Of a stretch of DNA of 64,000 bases, positions 23,849-32,249 are shown piece by piece. Source of the DNA: an uncultured Oscillospiraceae bacterium (GTDB lineage: Bacteria > Bacillota > Clostridia > Oscillospirales > Oscillospiraceae); NCBI GenBank assembly GCA_947627285.1, contig CANQVL010000004.1, forward strand, positions 62,001 to 126,000, in the 5' to 3' direction. The notes beneath the pieces were generated by a model. That model had not been told where the DNA came from and made no database searches. It worked only from the letters and a program-made list of their open reading frames with translations. How positions within the stretch are numbered: position 1 is the stretch's first letter; each line of letters starts with the position of its first letter. The position numbers and the translations under genes were made by a program.

Positions 23849-25791
23849 AGGAAAAAATCTGTATTTTTGCCGGCACCTCAGAGGGGCGCGCCCTCGCGGA
23901 GGGGCTGAACAGCGCCTATTCCCTCACCCTCTGCGTCGCCACGGACTACGGGAAAAGCCTCCTTGATGGCATCGACGGCATAGACGTGGTCGCGGGGCGC
24001 ATGGACAGTTCCCGGATGGAGAGCTTTATCCGTGAAAACGGCTTTTCCCGCGTCATCGACGCCACCCACCCCTACGCTGTTGAGGCGTCAAAAAATATCC
24101 GCGCCGCCGCCTCAGCCGCCCGCGTCCCCCTCATGCGCGTTAAGAGAAAAACCGGCGTTGCCGGCGGCGCCGTGTACGTAAAAACCCCCGAGGAGGCGGC
24201 GGAGTACCTTGCGGGGACACTAGGCAATATCCTCCTCACCACCGGCGCAAAGGAGCTGTCCGCCTTTTCAGTGCTCCAAATGTCCCGCGTCTGGGCGCGG
24301 GTCATTCCCCTGACCTCCTCCATTGACGCCTGCCTCTCCGCCGGCGTCCCCGCCTCACACATCATCGCCATGCAGGGGCCCTTCACCCGCGAGCTCAACG
24401 AGGCGACGCTCCGGCAGACGGGGGCGAAATGGCTTGTGACAAAGGCCTCCGGCGCGGCTGGGGGCTTTGAGGAGAAGCTTTCGGCGGCGGAGAGCGCCGG
24501 CGCCGTCCCCGTCATAATCGGTCCCCCGGCTGAAAATGACGACGGCGTTACCCTTGACGAGGCGCTTCAAAGCCTCCTGCCGCCCTCAAAGCGTCTCACA
24601 CTTGTGGGAATAGGCCCCGGAAGCCCGGACTGTCTGACACCGGAGGCGCGGCGCGCGCTGGAAGGCGCCGACGCGGTGCTGGGCGCGGGTCCCGTGCTGG
24701 AGTGTCTGGCGGACTTTAAGCCCGCGTTCCGGGCGTTTATGCCGGAGGAGGTGCGAAAAATACTGGAAGGCCGCCGCTTCCAAAGCCCCGTGCTGGCGCT
24801 TCGCGGCGACGTGGGCTTTTACAGCGCCGCCGCGTCACTGCGCGCCGCCCTGCCTGACTACGACCTTCGCCTCATACCCGGCATAGCCTCCCCTGTATAC
24901 TTCGCCGCGCGCCTTGGCATATCCTGGGAGGACGTAAAGCTTTTAAGTCTCCACGGCAGGGACGCGAATCTCATTCGCGCCGTGGAGGAAAACCGGTATG
25001 TCTTTGCCCTGACGGGCGGGGAGAACACCGTGGGGAACGTGGCAAAAAGGCTGTGCGCCTACGGCTTTTCAAATCTCACCGTCACCGTGGGCGAGAGCCT
25101 TTCCTGCCCCGGCGAGCGCGTGACACGCGCCACGGCGGGGGAGCTTGCGGGGCGGGAATTTGACAGCCTCTCCCTCATGCTCATTGAAAATCCCGACGCC
25201 CGACGCCGTGTCCGCCGGGGCATACCCGACGGCGAGTTTATCCGAGGCGCCGTGCCAATGACAAAATCGGAGGTCAGGAGCGTGTGCCTCTCTAAGCTCG
25301 CGCCGGAGTTCGGTTCCGTCATATGGGACGTGGGCGCGGGAACGGGCTCGGTGTCCGTGGAGTGCGCCCTTTCCGCCCCGGAGGGGCGGGTCTACGCCGT
25401 TGAAAGATCGGCTGAGGCGTGCGAGCTTATACGGCAAAACGCCCTTAAATTCCGCCTGGAAAACATAACCGTGACCGAGGGCGAGGCGCCGGAGGCGCTG
25501 GAGGCCCTGCCCGCCCCCACCCACGTCTTTGTGGGCGGCTCCTCCGGCTCAATGGAGGCGGTGATCGAGGCGGTCCTCGCCAAAAATCCCGCCGCCCGCA
25601 TAGTCGCCACCGCCGTGACGCTGGAGACATCGGCGGAGCTCACGCGCTTAACTGAAAAATACGGCTTTGAATACGTTGACGCCGTGTCGGTGAGCGTCGC
25701 CGTGGCAAAGAAAGCGGGCGGGTACAGCCTGATGTCGGCGCAAAACCCCGTCACCGCGTTCACAATGCAGGGGGCGAGGGAAAATGGCTGA
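23845..25791 (+). CDS. Fused cobalt-precorrin-6A reductase / precorrin-7 methyltransferase / C15-decarboxylase (CbiJ-CbiE-CbiT)
   Basis: 648 residues in three parts. Residues 1-250 are CbiJ (CIFAGTSEGRALAEG, VIDATHPYA), reducing precorrin-6A. Residues about 252-455 are CbiE (LTLVGIGPGSPDCLTPEA, tetrapyrrole methylase, C5 methylation). Residues about 460-648 are CbiT (IWDVGAGTGSVSVECAL, SAM-binding, C15 methylation and decarboxylation). CbiE-CbiT fusions are well known; joining CbiJ as well gives one chain for three consecutive steps. Starts with GTG at 23845 overlapping the cbiH stop (GTGA). No frame break is seen at the joins. Confidence 0.92.
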   Translation: MKEKICIFAGTSEGRALAEGLNSAYSLTLCVATDYGKSLLDGIDGIDVVAGRMDSSRMESFIRENGFSRVIDATHPYAVEASKNIRAAASAARVPLMRVKRKTGVAGGAVYVKTPEEAAEYLAGTLGNILLTTGAKELSAFSVLQMSRVWARVIPLTSSIDACLSAGVPASHIIAMQGPFTRELNEATLRQTGAKWLVTKASGAAGGFEEKLSAAESAGAVPVIIGPPAENDDGVTLDEALQSLLPPSKRLTLVGIGPGSPDCLTPEARRALEGADAVLGAGPVLECLADFKPAFRAFMPEEVRKILEGRRFQSPVLALRGDVGFYSAAASLRAALPDYDLRLIPGIASPVYFAARLGISWEDVKLLSLHGRDANLIRAVEENRYVFALTGGENTVGNVAKRLCAYGFSNLTVTVGESLSCPGERVTRATAGELAGREFDSLSLMLIENPDARRRVRRGIPDGEFIRGAVPMTKSEVRSVCLSKLAPEFGSVIWDVGAGTGSVSVECALSAPEGRVYAVERSAEACELIRQNALKFRLENITVTEGEAPEALEALPAPTHVFVGGSSGSMEAVIEAVLAKNPAARIVATAVTLETSAELTRLTEKYGFEYVDAVSVSVAVAKKAGGYSLMSAQNPVTAFTMQGARENG

Positions 25792-26755
25792 GCTTGTCCT
25801 TTACGATTCCCTCGCCGTCGCCATAGGCTTTCTCATCGACTTCGTCTTAGGCGACCCCCACTGTATCCCCCACCCTGTCGCCGCCATGGGCAGGCTCATC
25901 GCCCTTTGCGAAAAGCGCCTCCGTCGCGGCGGCAGAGGCGACCTTTGGCGCGGCGCGGTGACGGTTTTGACGGTCGCCCTCGCCTCCACCGCCGTCCCCG
26001 TCCTGCTCCTGGTCCTCGCCTGGCGCGTACACCCCCTCCTTTACCTCCTCCTTGACAGCGTAATGTGCTGGCAGCTTGTTGCGGCAAGGCAGCTCGTCCG
26101 TGAAAGCCGACGGGTCCAAACCGCCCTGGAAAACGGGGACACCGAGGGCGCGCGCCGCGCCGTCTCCATGATCGTCGGGAGGGACACGGACGTTCTGGAC
26201 CGGGACGGGATATGCCGCGCGGCGGTGGAGACCGTGGCGGAAAACGCCTCCGACGGGGTGATCGCCCCGCTCTTCTGGATGTGTCTTTTCGGCGCGGCGG
26301 GCGGCTTTTTTTACAAGTCGGTGAACACCATGGACTCCATGATAGGCTACAAAAACGAGAAATATTTATATTTCGGGCGCGCGGCGGCAAAAGCCGACGA
26401 CCTTCTGAACCTGCTCCCCTCCCGCCTCTCGGCGGTTTTAATGATACTCGTCTGCCCCCTTTTTGGGCTTGACGGCGGCGGGGCGTGGAGGATATTTCTC
26501 AGGGACAGGCGAAAGCACGAAAGCCCCAACTCCGCCCAGACGGAATCCGTCTGCGCCGGCGCGCTGGGAGTGCGCCTCGCCGGCGACGCGGTATACGGCG
26601 GCGTGCTCCACAAAAAGGAGTACATCGGCGACCCCGGCAGGGACATCGAGCCCCGGGACATAGCCCGCGCCGGAAATCTCATGTACGGGGCCTCGGTTTT
26701 GATGCTCATTTTGACGGAACTATTCAGATTCGGGGTGATTTTGTTATGTATCTGA
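25784..26755 (+). CDS. cbiB: Adenosylcobinamide-phosphate synthase
   Basis: 323 residues, integral membrane protein with about five helices. LGDPHCIPHPVAAMGRLI is the family start motif, and VETVAENASDGVIAPLFW is diagnostic. Joins (R)-1-aminopropan-2-ol phosphate to adenosylcobyrate. It overlaps the cbiJET fusion by 8 bp and lies next to cobD, which makes its co-substrate. Confidence 0.94.
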   Translation: MAELVLYDSLAVAIGFLIDFVLGDPHCIPHPVAAMGRLIALCEKRLRRGGRGDLWRGAVTVLTVALASTAVPVLLLVLAWRVHPLLYLLLDSVMCWQLVAARQLVRESRRVQTALENGDTEGARRAVSMIVGRDTDVLDRDGICRAAVETVAENASDGVIAPLFWMCLFGAAGGFFYKSVNTMDSMIGYKNEKYLYFGRAAAKADDLLNLLPSRLSAVLMILVCPLFGLDGGGAWRIFLRDRRKHESPNSAQTESVCAGALGVRLAGDAVYGGVLHKKEYIGDPGRDIEPRDIARAGNLMYGASVLMLILTELFRFGVILLCI

Positions 26756-27786
26756 CAGCCCAGAATCCCCACGGCGGGGATATATACGGGGATAAGCCCC
26801 TCCTTGACTTCTCCGCCAGCATAAACCCCTTCGGAATGCCGGCTGCGGTGCGGCGGGCGCTCAAGGCGTGCGTTGAAAAATGCGCCCTCTACCCGGACCC
26901 CTACTGCCGGAGGCTCCGCGCCGCCGTCTCCGCATATGAGGGCGTCCCGGCGGAGTATATTCTGGCGGGCGGCGGTGCATCGGAGCTCATCTACCAGTAC
27001 GCCGCCGCGCTTCCCGGCGGCCCGCCCGCCCTCATCGTCTCTCCCTCCTTCTCCGAGTACGCCGCCGCGCTGGAGGCTTCGGGGAGGAGGGCGGAGCATT
27101 ACGTTCTCAAGCCCGAAAACGGCTTTAACCTCACGGAGGACATACTTTCACTTGACCTCTCCGGGTACTCCGCCGTGTTCCTCTGCTCCCCGGCAAACCC
27201 CACGGGCGTGTGCGTGGAGCCGGAGCTTCTGAGGGCAATTGCCGCGACGGGCGCGCGGCTTTTTTGCGATTTTTGCTTTCTGGACCTCACCGACGGCCCC
27301 GAAAGGTACGCCATAACCGAGCTTTTGGAGGACTTCCCCAACGTCTCGGTCCTCCGCTCCCCCACCAAGAGCTTCGCCGTTCCCGGCGTCCGGTTGGGGT
27401 ATCTCATGTCCCGCGACCGGGCCCTTTTGGAGCGGATGTCGGCGCTGGGCCAGTGCTGGAACGTCTCCGTCCCCGCGCAAGCGGCTGGGGAGGCGGCGAT
27501 GAGCTGCGGCGGGTGGCTGCGGGAGCGCGTGAAGCTTCTGTCGGCGGAGCGCGAAAGGCTCAGTGGGAAGCTTACAAAAACAGGTCTGCGGGTCTTTCCG
27601 GGCGAGGCAAATTTCCTGCTGGCTTACTCCGAAAGGGAGCTTGTAAGGCCCCTCAGGGAGCTTGGCTTCGCCCTTCGCGACTGCCGGAATTTTGTGGGCC
27701 TGGGAGAGGGATATTTCCGCCTCGCCGTGCGAACCGCGGAGGAAAACGATATGCTCCTGAATGCTCTTGGGGAGGTGCTTTTATGA
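26746..27786 (+). CDS. cobD: L-threonine-O-3-phosphate decarboxylase
   Basis: 346 residues, PLP-dependent aminotransferase class I/II fold. LLDFSASINPFGMP at 20-33 and the PLP lysine K208 in RSPTKSFAVPGVRLGY are typical. Makes (R)-1-aminopropan-2-ol phosphate. ATG at 26746 overlaps the cbiB stop by 10 bp; reading further upstream gives Arg-rich sequence unlike the family. Confidence 0.92.
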   Translation: MYLTAQNPHGGDIYGDKPLLDFSASINPFGMPAAVRRALKACVEKCALYPDPYCRRLRAAVSAYEGVPAEYILAGGGASELIYQYAAALPGGPPALIVSPSFSEYAAALEASGRRAEHYVLKPENGFNLTEDILSLDLSGYSAVFLCSPANPTGVCVEPELLRAIAATGARLFCDFCFLDLTDGPERYAITELLEDFPNVSVLRSPTKSFAVPGVRLGYLMSRDRALLERMSALGQCWNVSVPAQAAGEAAMSCGGWLRERVKLLSAERERLSGKLTKTGLRVFPGEANFLLAYSERELVRPLRELGFALRDCRNFVGLGEGYFRLAVRTAEENDMLLNALGEVLL

Positions 27787-29240
27787 GGCGGGCAAAGCCC
27801 ATAATGATACAGGGGACCATGTCAAACGCGGGGAAGAGCCTTCTTTGCGCCGCCCTGTGCCGGATTTTCCGTCAGGACGGGTACGCCGCCGCGCCCTTCA
27901 AGTCCCAGAATATGGCGCTCAACTCCTGCGTCACCCGCGAGGGTCTGGAGATGGGCAGGGCCCAGGCTGTCCAGGCGGAGGCGGCGGGGGTGGAGCCCTC
28001 GTGCCTCATGAACCCCATACTTTTAAAGCCCACCACCGACGTGGGGTCCCAGGTCATAGTGAACGGCAGGGTCTTAGGCAATATGCGGGCGGCGGAGTAT
28101 TTCAAATTCAAAAAATCCCTCGTTCCAGAAATAACCCGCGCCTATGATACCCTGGCGTCAGAGTACGACATCATCGTCATTGAGGGCGCGGGGAGCCCCG
28201 CAGAGATAAACCTCAAAGCCGACGACATAGTGAACATGGGAATGGCAAGGCTCGCCCGCTCTCCGGTGGTGCTGGTGGGGGACATCGACCCCGGCGGGGT
28301 CTTCGCCCAGCTCTACGGCACCCTGGCTTTGCTGGAGCCGGAGGAGCGGAAAACCGTGAAGGCCACGGTGATAAACAAGTTTCGGGGCGACAGGTCCATT
28401 TTGGAGCCGGGGCTCAAAATGCTGGAGGACCTGACAAAAATCCCCTGCGCCGGCGTGGTCCCCTACCTGCGCGTGGACATCGACGACGAGGACAGCCTGT
28501 CGGACCGGCTTAGATCCGGCGCGAGGCGGGAGGTGGACATAGCCGTCGTCTCCCTTCCCAGGCTTTCAAATTTCACGGACTTTTCCCCTCTCTCCCGCTT
28601 TTCTCAGGTGTCGCTGAGGTACGCAAGGGATCCGCGGGAGCTGGGGGAGCCGGATATGGTTATCATCCCCGGCACGAAAAGCACCGTCCAGGACCTTTTG
28701 TGGATGCGGCAGAACGGCCTCGAGGCGAGCGTAAAAAAGCTTGCGAGCCGAGGCGTTCCCGTTTTTGGGATATGCGGCGGGCTCCAAATGCTGGGGAGGA
28801 AGATCTCCGACCCCACGGGCGCTGAGGGCGGGGGCGAGACGGAGGGAATGGGGCTTTTGCCCATCGACACCGTGTTTTCCGGCGAAAAGACCCTCGCCAG
28901 AAAAAGCGGCGTCCTCTCCGGCGTTGAGGGCATTTTTTCACGCCTCAACGGGCTTGCCTATGACGGCTACGAGATACACATGGGTCAAAGCGGCATATCC
29001 GCCCCGGTGATATGCTCCGGAAACGTCTACGGAAGCTACGTCCACGGGCTTTTTGACGCCTCCGGCACAGCTGACGCCGTTGTCTCGGCGCTGTTTGAAA
29101 AGCGCGGCCTTGCCTTCACTCCGGAGAGCGAATTTGACCCCAAAGCGTACAGGGAGAGCCAGTACGACGCCCTCGCCAAGGCGGTGCGGGAGTCGCTGGA
29201 TATGGAGCTTATTTACAAGATTTTGGAGGACGGCGTATGA
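27783..29240 (+). CDS. cbiP: Cobyric acid synthase
   Basis: 485 residues. P-loop-like IMIQGTMSNAGKSLLCAALC, followed by PFKSQNMALNS, then a C-terminal glutamine amidotransferase with the nucleophile in VFGICGGLQMLG and the His of GSYVHGLFD. Amidates the b, d, e and g side chains of adenosylcobyrinate diamide. Overlaps cobD and cobO by 4 bp each. Confidence 0.95.
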   Translation: MRRAKPIMIQGTMSNAGKSLLCAALCRIFRQDGYAAAPFKSQNMALNSCVTREGLEMGRAQAVQAEAAGVEPSCLMNPILLKPTTDVGSQVIVNGRVLGNMRAAEYFKFKKSLVPEITRAYDTLASEYDIIVIEGAGSPAEINLKADDIVNMGMARLARSPVVLVGDIDPGGVFAQLYGTLALLEPEERKTVKATVINKFRGDRSILEPGLKMLEDLTKIPCAGVVPYLRVDIDDEDSLSDRLRSGARREVDIAVVSLPRLSNFTDFSPLSRFSQVSLRYARDPRELGEPDMVIIPGTKSTVQDLLWMRQNGLEASVKKLASRGVPVFGICGGLQMLGRKISDPTGAEGGGETEGMGLLPIDTVFSGEKTLARKSGVLSGVEGIFSRLNGLAYDGYEIHMGQSGISAPVICSGNVYGSYVHGLFDASGTADAVVSALFEKRGLAFTPESEFDPKAYRESQYDALAKAVRESLDMELIYKILEDGV

Positions 29241-29746
29241 TACACGTCTACCACGGCGACGGCAAGGGAAAGACCACAGCCGCCTGCGGGCTGGCGATGA
29301 GGGCGGCGGGGCACGGGAAAAGCGTGCTTTTCGCCCAGTTTTTCAAGGACGGCTCCTCCGGGGAGGTCACCGCCATGAAAAGCGTAAAAAATATCGAGAC
29401 ACGTTGTCCCGGGTACTGCCCCGGGCGCTGGAAAACACTTTCGGAGGACGAAAGGGCCAATGTCCGCCGGTGCTGTGGGGAATACCTCTCCGGCATCATC
29501 CGCGACGCCGAAGGCTTTGACCTCATCGTCCTCGACGAGGCTGTTTCCGCCTACAACCACGCGGTCTTTGACCCCTCGGCGCTGCTGGAGCTCCTTCGGC
29601 GCGAGGGGGTGAGGCGCGAGATCGTCCTCACGGGCAGAAACCCCGCCGCCGAGCTTTTGGAGCTTGCCCACTACGTCACCGAAATGCGCAAGGAGAAGCA
29701 CCCCTTCGACTCCGGCGCCCCCGCCAGGGAGGGCGTGGAATATTGA
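29237..29746 (+). CDS. cobO: Cob(I)yrinic acid a,c-diamide adenosyltransferase (BtuR/CobO)
   Basis: 169 residues, P-loop HGDGKGKTTAACGLAMRAAG (8-27) and DLIVLDEAVSAYNH. Adds the adenosyl group to the cobalt. Last gene of the operon; the following 170 bp are AT-rich with a hairpin. Family size and motifs agree with CobO rather than the PduO type. Confidence 0.95.
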   Translation: MIHVYHGDGKGKTTAACGLAMRAAGHGKSVLFAQFFKDGSSGEVTAMKSVKNIETRCPGYCPGRWKTLSEDERANVRRCCGEYLSGIIRDAEGFDLIVLDEAVSAYNHAVFDPSALLELLRREGVRREIVLTGRNPAAELLELAHYVTEMRKEKHPFDSGAPAREGVEY

Positions 29747-29842
29747 GGCAGCGCTTCGTTATAGGTGCATTATACCTCAGAACGCTTTAAAAGTCAAGTA
29801 AAATTACTTCTCTAAACTTAATTTTGTATACCTGCACAAAAT

Positions 29843-29875
29843 AAACCAATCTGCCGCAGGGTAGATTGGTTTACT
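29843..29875. terminator. Bidirectional hairpin between convergent cobO and cobC
   Basis: TAAACCAATCT and AGATTGGTTTA arms around GCCGCAGGGT. T-rich or A-rich sequence flanks it on both sides. The region 29747-29918 otherwise shows no gene. Confidence 0.65.
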
Positions 29876-29918
29876 TTGCATATAAAGCTATTACTTTGTT
29901 ATCTGATTGCGCTTTTAA

Positions 29919-30485
29919 CTAAAATTTCACATACGTGTGCATGTCCGTGTCAATGTCATAGCCGTGCCCCGGCTCCGGCTGCCACTGGTAGAGGTTTTTA
30001 CGCTCCTCGGGAAAGAGGCGGTCCATTATGGCGGCTATGACGCCGCCGTGGGTGAAAAGCGCTATGGGGCGGGAGCTTTGGAGGAGCCCCTCCAGGGCGC
30101 TCAGCACCCGCGCCCGCATGAGGTCGCCGCTCTCGCCGTTTGGAGTTACATTCGCCCCGTTGTCGCCGGTTATCCAGGCGATGTACGCCGGGTCGTCCCT
30201 CAGCTCCTCATAGGAGCGCAGCTCAAAATCCCCGAAGTCCATCTCCCGAAAATCCGGGTCCGTTTCGTGGGGGACGGCGCCGTACAGCTCCGAAAGCGTC
30301 TCCTCGCACCGCCTCATGCCGCTTGTTATGACCTTCGCGGAGGCTATGTCGGGGAGCGCGCCGCTTCCCTTCAGCGCCCTCAGCCCGTCCCTTCCCGAGG
30401 GGGAGAGGGGCAGGTCCGAGGACCCGCAATAGAGCCGCCGCTCGTTGGCGAGGGTCAGCCCGTGGCGGAAAAGTATGAGCCTCAT
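29919..30485 (-). CDS. cobC: Histidine phosphatase, probable alpha-ribazole phosphatase
   Basis: 188 residues, phosphoglycerate-mutase-like fold: catalytic LILFRHGLTLAN at the start, EMDFGDFE in the middle, LFTHGGVIAA toward the end. ATG at 30485 overlaps the upstream gene (30482). Genomic position next to CobU-like and, beyond the toxin-antitoxin island, cobS/cobU/cobT supports a role in removing the phosphate from alpha-ribazole phosphate or cobalamin 5'-phosphate. The family also holds unrelated phosphatases. Confidence 0.82.
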   Translation of the reverse strand: MRLILFRHGLTLANERRLYCGSSDLPLSPSGRDGLRALKGSGALPDIASAKVITSGMRRCEETLSELYGAVPHETDPDFREMDFGDFELRSYEELRDDPAYIAWITGDNGANVTPNGESGDLMRARVLSALEGLLQSSRPIALFTHGGVIAAIMDRLFPEERKNLYQWQPEPGHGYDIDTDMHTYVKF

Positions 30486-30859
30486 TTGAGCCTCCCGGGG
30501 ATACCGCAAAATAGCCTTGTGACGGTCTCGGCCTCCCCCGCGAGCCAGGCGCAAAGCCTGCCCGTCTCCTCGCGCCAGGCGCGCTCCAGCGCGTCAACGG
30601 GGACCACGCCGCCGGATATGTCAGCGCATATGAGGACGCTCCCGCGCCAGCTGTCCCGGTGCTCCCGAAAGAGCTCCACGGAGTCCACCTTTTCCCTGAC
30701 GCACCGGAGCGTCAGGTTCTCAATGGCGTCAATACACGGCGCGGACCAGTCGATCTCCCCGCTGTCGCCGCAGGTGAATACATCTCCGTCCGCAAGCCCC
30801 CAATGCTCCCTTGCGTACCCGCTCTTCCCCTGATACGCCCCGCCGATGATTAGGTTCAT
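30482..30859 (-). CDS. Short CobU-like P-loop protein
   Basis: 125 residues. Begins MNLIIGGAYQGKSGYAREHW with a CobU-type Walker A (GGxxxGKS) and ends with VPVDALERAWREETGRLCAW...FCGIPGRLK, which matches the C-terminal end of the CobU/CobP family (V-P-x-x-x-x-x-R-x-x-x-x-x-G-x-x-N ... G-x-P-x-x-x-K). It lacks about 50 residues of the middle region, including the part that holds the guanylylated His of CobU. A full CobU is encoded at 33366-33908, so this is a second, reduced paralog. It may be a kinase-only or regulatory form; activity is unproven. Overlaps cobC. Confidence 0.7.
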   Translation of the reverse strand: MNLIIGGAYQGKSGYAREHWGLADGDVFTCGDSGEIDWSAPCIDAIENLTLRCVREKVDSVELFREHRDSWRGSVLICADISGGVVPVDALERAWREETGRLCAWLAGEAETVTRLFCGIPGRLK

Positions 30860-30877
30860 ATATAAGCTCCTTTTTTG

Positions 30878-30906
30878 TTGACAAATTACACATTTTTGTG
30901 TATAAT
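30878..30906 (+). promoter_or_regulatory. Promoter and operator of the second hicAB
   Basis: TTGACA (30878-30883), 17-bp spacer, TATAAT (30901-30906). An inverted repeat TACACA-TTTT-TGTGTA (30887-30902) fills the spacer and reaches into the -10 box, a likely HicB-binding site. Confidence 0.82.
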
Positions 30907-30929
30907 AAAACCGTTGGGAGGGAACGCTA

Positions 30930-31129
30930 TGACACCGAGAGATCAGGCGCTCAGAGAGCTTGAGGCAAACGGTTACACCTTTGACCGCCACGGCTCCAAC
31001 CACGATATTTACTACAATGAGGCTTTAATGTGCGCAATACCGGTAAAGCGCCACAAGTTCACCGAAAACACGCTCCGATATATCCGCAAGGAAATCAAGG
31101 AAAATCAGAAGCTGAGGAGGCAGTCATGA
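30930..31129 (+). CDS. hicA: HicA-family toxin
   Basis: 65-66 residues. FDRHGSNHDIYYN contains the catalytic-type His of HicA mRNA interferases, followed by PVKRHKFTENTLRYIRKEI. GGAGGGAACGCT precedes the ATG. Overlaps hicB by 4 bp. It lies on the plus strand, opposite to the cobalamin genes on both sides. Confidence 0.9.
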
Positions 31130-31524
31130 AGTACACATATACCGCTGTTTTTACCCCCACCGAGGACGGAACGGAGTATTACGCCCGAGTTCCTGACCTG
31201 CCCGGCTGCGTGACCACCGGCGACGATATAGAGGACGCCATCGAGCAGATCACCGACGCCGCCTCCGGCTGGCTGTGCGTGGCGGAGGACAGGGACCTGC
31301 CCATCGCGCCGCCAACCCCGCAATCGGCAATCGAGCGCGCTGACGGAAGCATACTCTCCCTGATCCGCGTTGACACCCTTGCATATCGCGCCGCCACCGA
31401 AACCAGAAGCGTCCGCAAAAACGTCTCACTCCCCGCATGGATGGCCGACATGGCAGACAAGCGCCGCATTAATTGCTCCCAGGTCCTCCAGGAGGGGCTG
31501 AGAGAACGGCTGGGCGTTAGGTAA
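31126..31524 (+). CDS. hicB: HicB-family antitoxin
   Basis: 132 residues. YTAVFTPTEDGTEYYARVPD then LPGCVTTGDDIEDA is the HicB fold; the C-terminal part (VSLPAWMADMADKRRINCSQ, then VLQEGLRERL) is a ribbon-helix-helix DNA-binding tail. ATG at 31126 overlaps the hicA stop; the frame extends upstream inside hicA but without support. It should bind HicA and the operator at 30887-30902. Confidence 0.9.
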   Translation: MKYTYTAVFTPTEDGTEYYARVPDLPGCVTTGDDIEDAIEQITDAASGWLCVAEDRDLPIAPPTPQSAIERADGSILSLIRVDTLAYRAATETRSVRKNVSLPAWMADMADKRRINCSQVLQEGLRERLGVR

Positions 31525-31581
31525 TTCCCCGCCACGGGGCGGTTTATTCCCACCCAGGTGGGAACCGGTAGGTCTTCTTTT

Positions 31582-31689
31582 GGGGTCGGCAGGAGCTTTG
31601 CGTGCCCTGCCCTTCAATTGCGCCGCGCTTTGGTTCTAAAATCGGGTGGAATGTTTCAGTGCTGCTTCTACACGGTGTTTCGCTGTGCT
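31582..31689 (+). repeat. Family C fragment between two toxin-antitoxin pairs
   Basis: GGGGTCGGCAGGAGCTTTGC, then CCTTCAATTGCGCCGCGCTT, then GAATGTTTCAGTGCTGCTTC and TACACGGTGT match, with gaps, the 355-bp tandem unit at 35551-36475. Much of the unit is deleted. Confidence 0.7.
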
Positions 31690-31725
31690 TGACATGGGTG
31701 AATATGTACGCTATAATGTACATAT
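31689..31725 (+). promoter_or_regulatory. yefM-yoeB promoter and operator
   Basis: TTGACA (31689-31694), 17-bp spacer, TATAAT (31712-31717). A perfect inverted repeat ATATGTAC (31702-31709) and GTACATAT (31718-31725) brackets the -10 box. TGTAC-containing palindromes are the known binding sites of YefM. Confidence 0.85.
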
Positions 31726-31747
31726 AATGCTGATAGGAGGTGTCACC

Positions 31748-31999
31748 ATGACCAACACCAACATCACCGCTTTCCGTAAAAACGTCTTCGGCTTCGTTGA
31801 CCAGGCTGTCACCTACGGCGAGGTAATCAACGTCACCACCAAAAACGGCAACGCCGTCCTCCTCAGTGAACAGGATTACAGGAGCCTTCTTGAGACGGTC
31901 TATCTGACCTCCATTCCCAGTATGACAGAAAGCCTCAGGGCCGCTGCCGCCGAGCCTTTGGAGGACTGTGTCCCGTACGACCATGAGGAGCCCTGGTGA
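31748..31999 (+). CDS. yefM: YefM/Phd-family antitoxin
   Basis: 83 residues. ITAFRKNVFGFVDQAVTYGE followed by VINVTTKNGNAVLLSEQDYR is the Phd/YefM DNA-binding half; the C-terminal tail (SMTESLRAAAAEPLEDCVPY) should wrap the toxin. ATG at 31748 follows AGGAGGTGTCACC. Shares one base with yoeB. Confidence 0.93.
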   Translation: MTNTNITAFRKNVFGFVDQAVTYGEVINVTTKNGNAVLLSEQDYRSLLETVYLTSIPSMTESLRAAAAEPLEDCVPYDHEEPW

Positions 32000-32247
32000 T
32001 GTATAAGATCGTTTTTACACATCAGGCAATAAAGGACCGCCGTCTTATTGCCCAGGCGGGTCTTGAGACCCGAGCCAAGGCACTTCTTGATTTGATGGCA
32101 AAGGACCCTTTTGTCAGTCCACCGCCCTTTGAAAAGCCGGTTGGCGATCTCAACGGATTTTACTTCCGCCGCATAAACCGCCAGCACCGCCTCGTCTATC
32201 GGGTGGATGGCGGTGTTGTCAGTATCCTCAGAATGTGGACGCATTAA
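31999..32247 (+). CDS. yoeB: YoeB-family toxin (ribosome-dependent mRNase)
   Basis: 82 residues, RelE/YoeB fold. PFEKPVGDLNGFYFRRINRQ then HRLVYRV has the conserved catalytic Arg region. The chain ends in RMWTH, so the terminal Tyr of the E. coli His83-Tyr84 pair is absent. ATG overlaps the yefM stop. Confidence 0.92.
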   Translation: MYKIVFTHQAIKDRRLIAQAGLETRAKALLDLMAKDPFVSPPPFEKPVGDLNGFYFRRINRQHRLVYRVDGGVVSILRMWTH

Positions 32248-32249
32248 GA

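Noticed and set aside
30887..30902. Terminator
   Set aside because: The short TACACA/TGTGTA repeat lies between a -35 and a -10 box, so an operator reading fits better.
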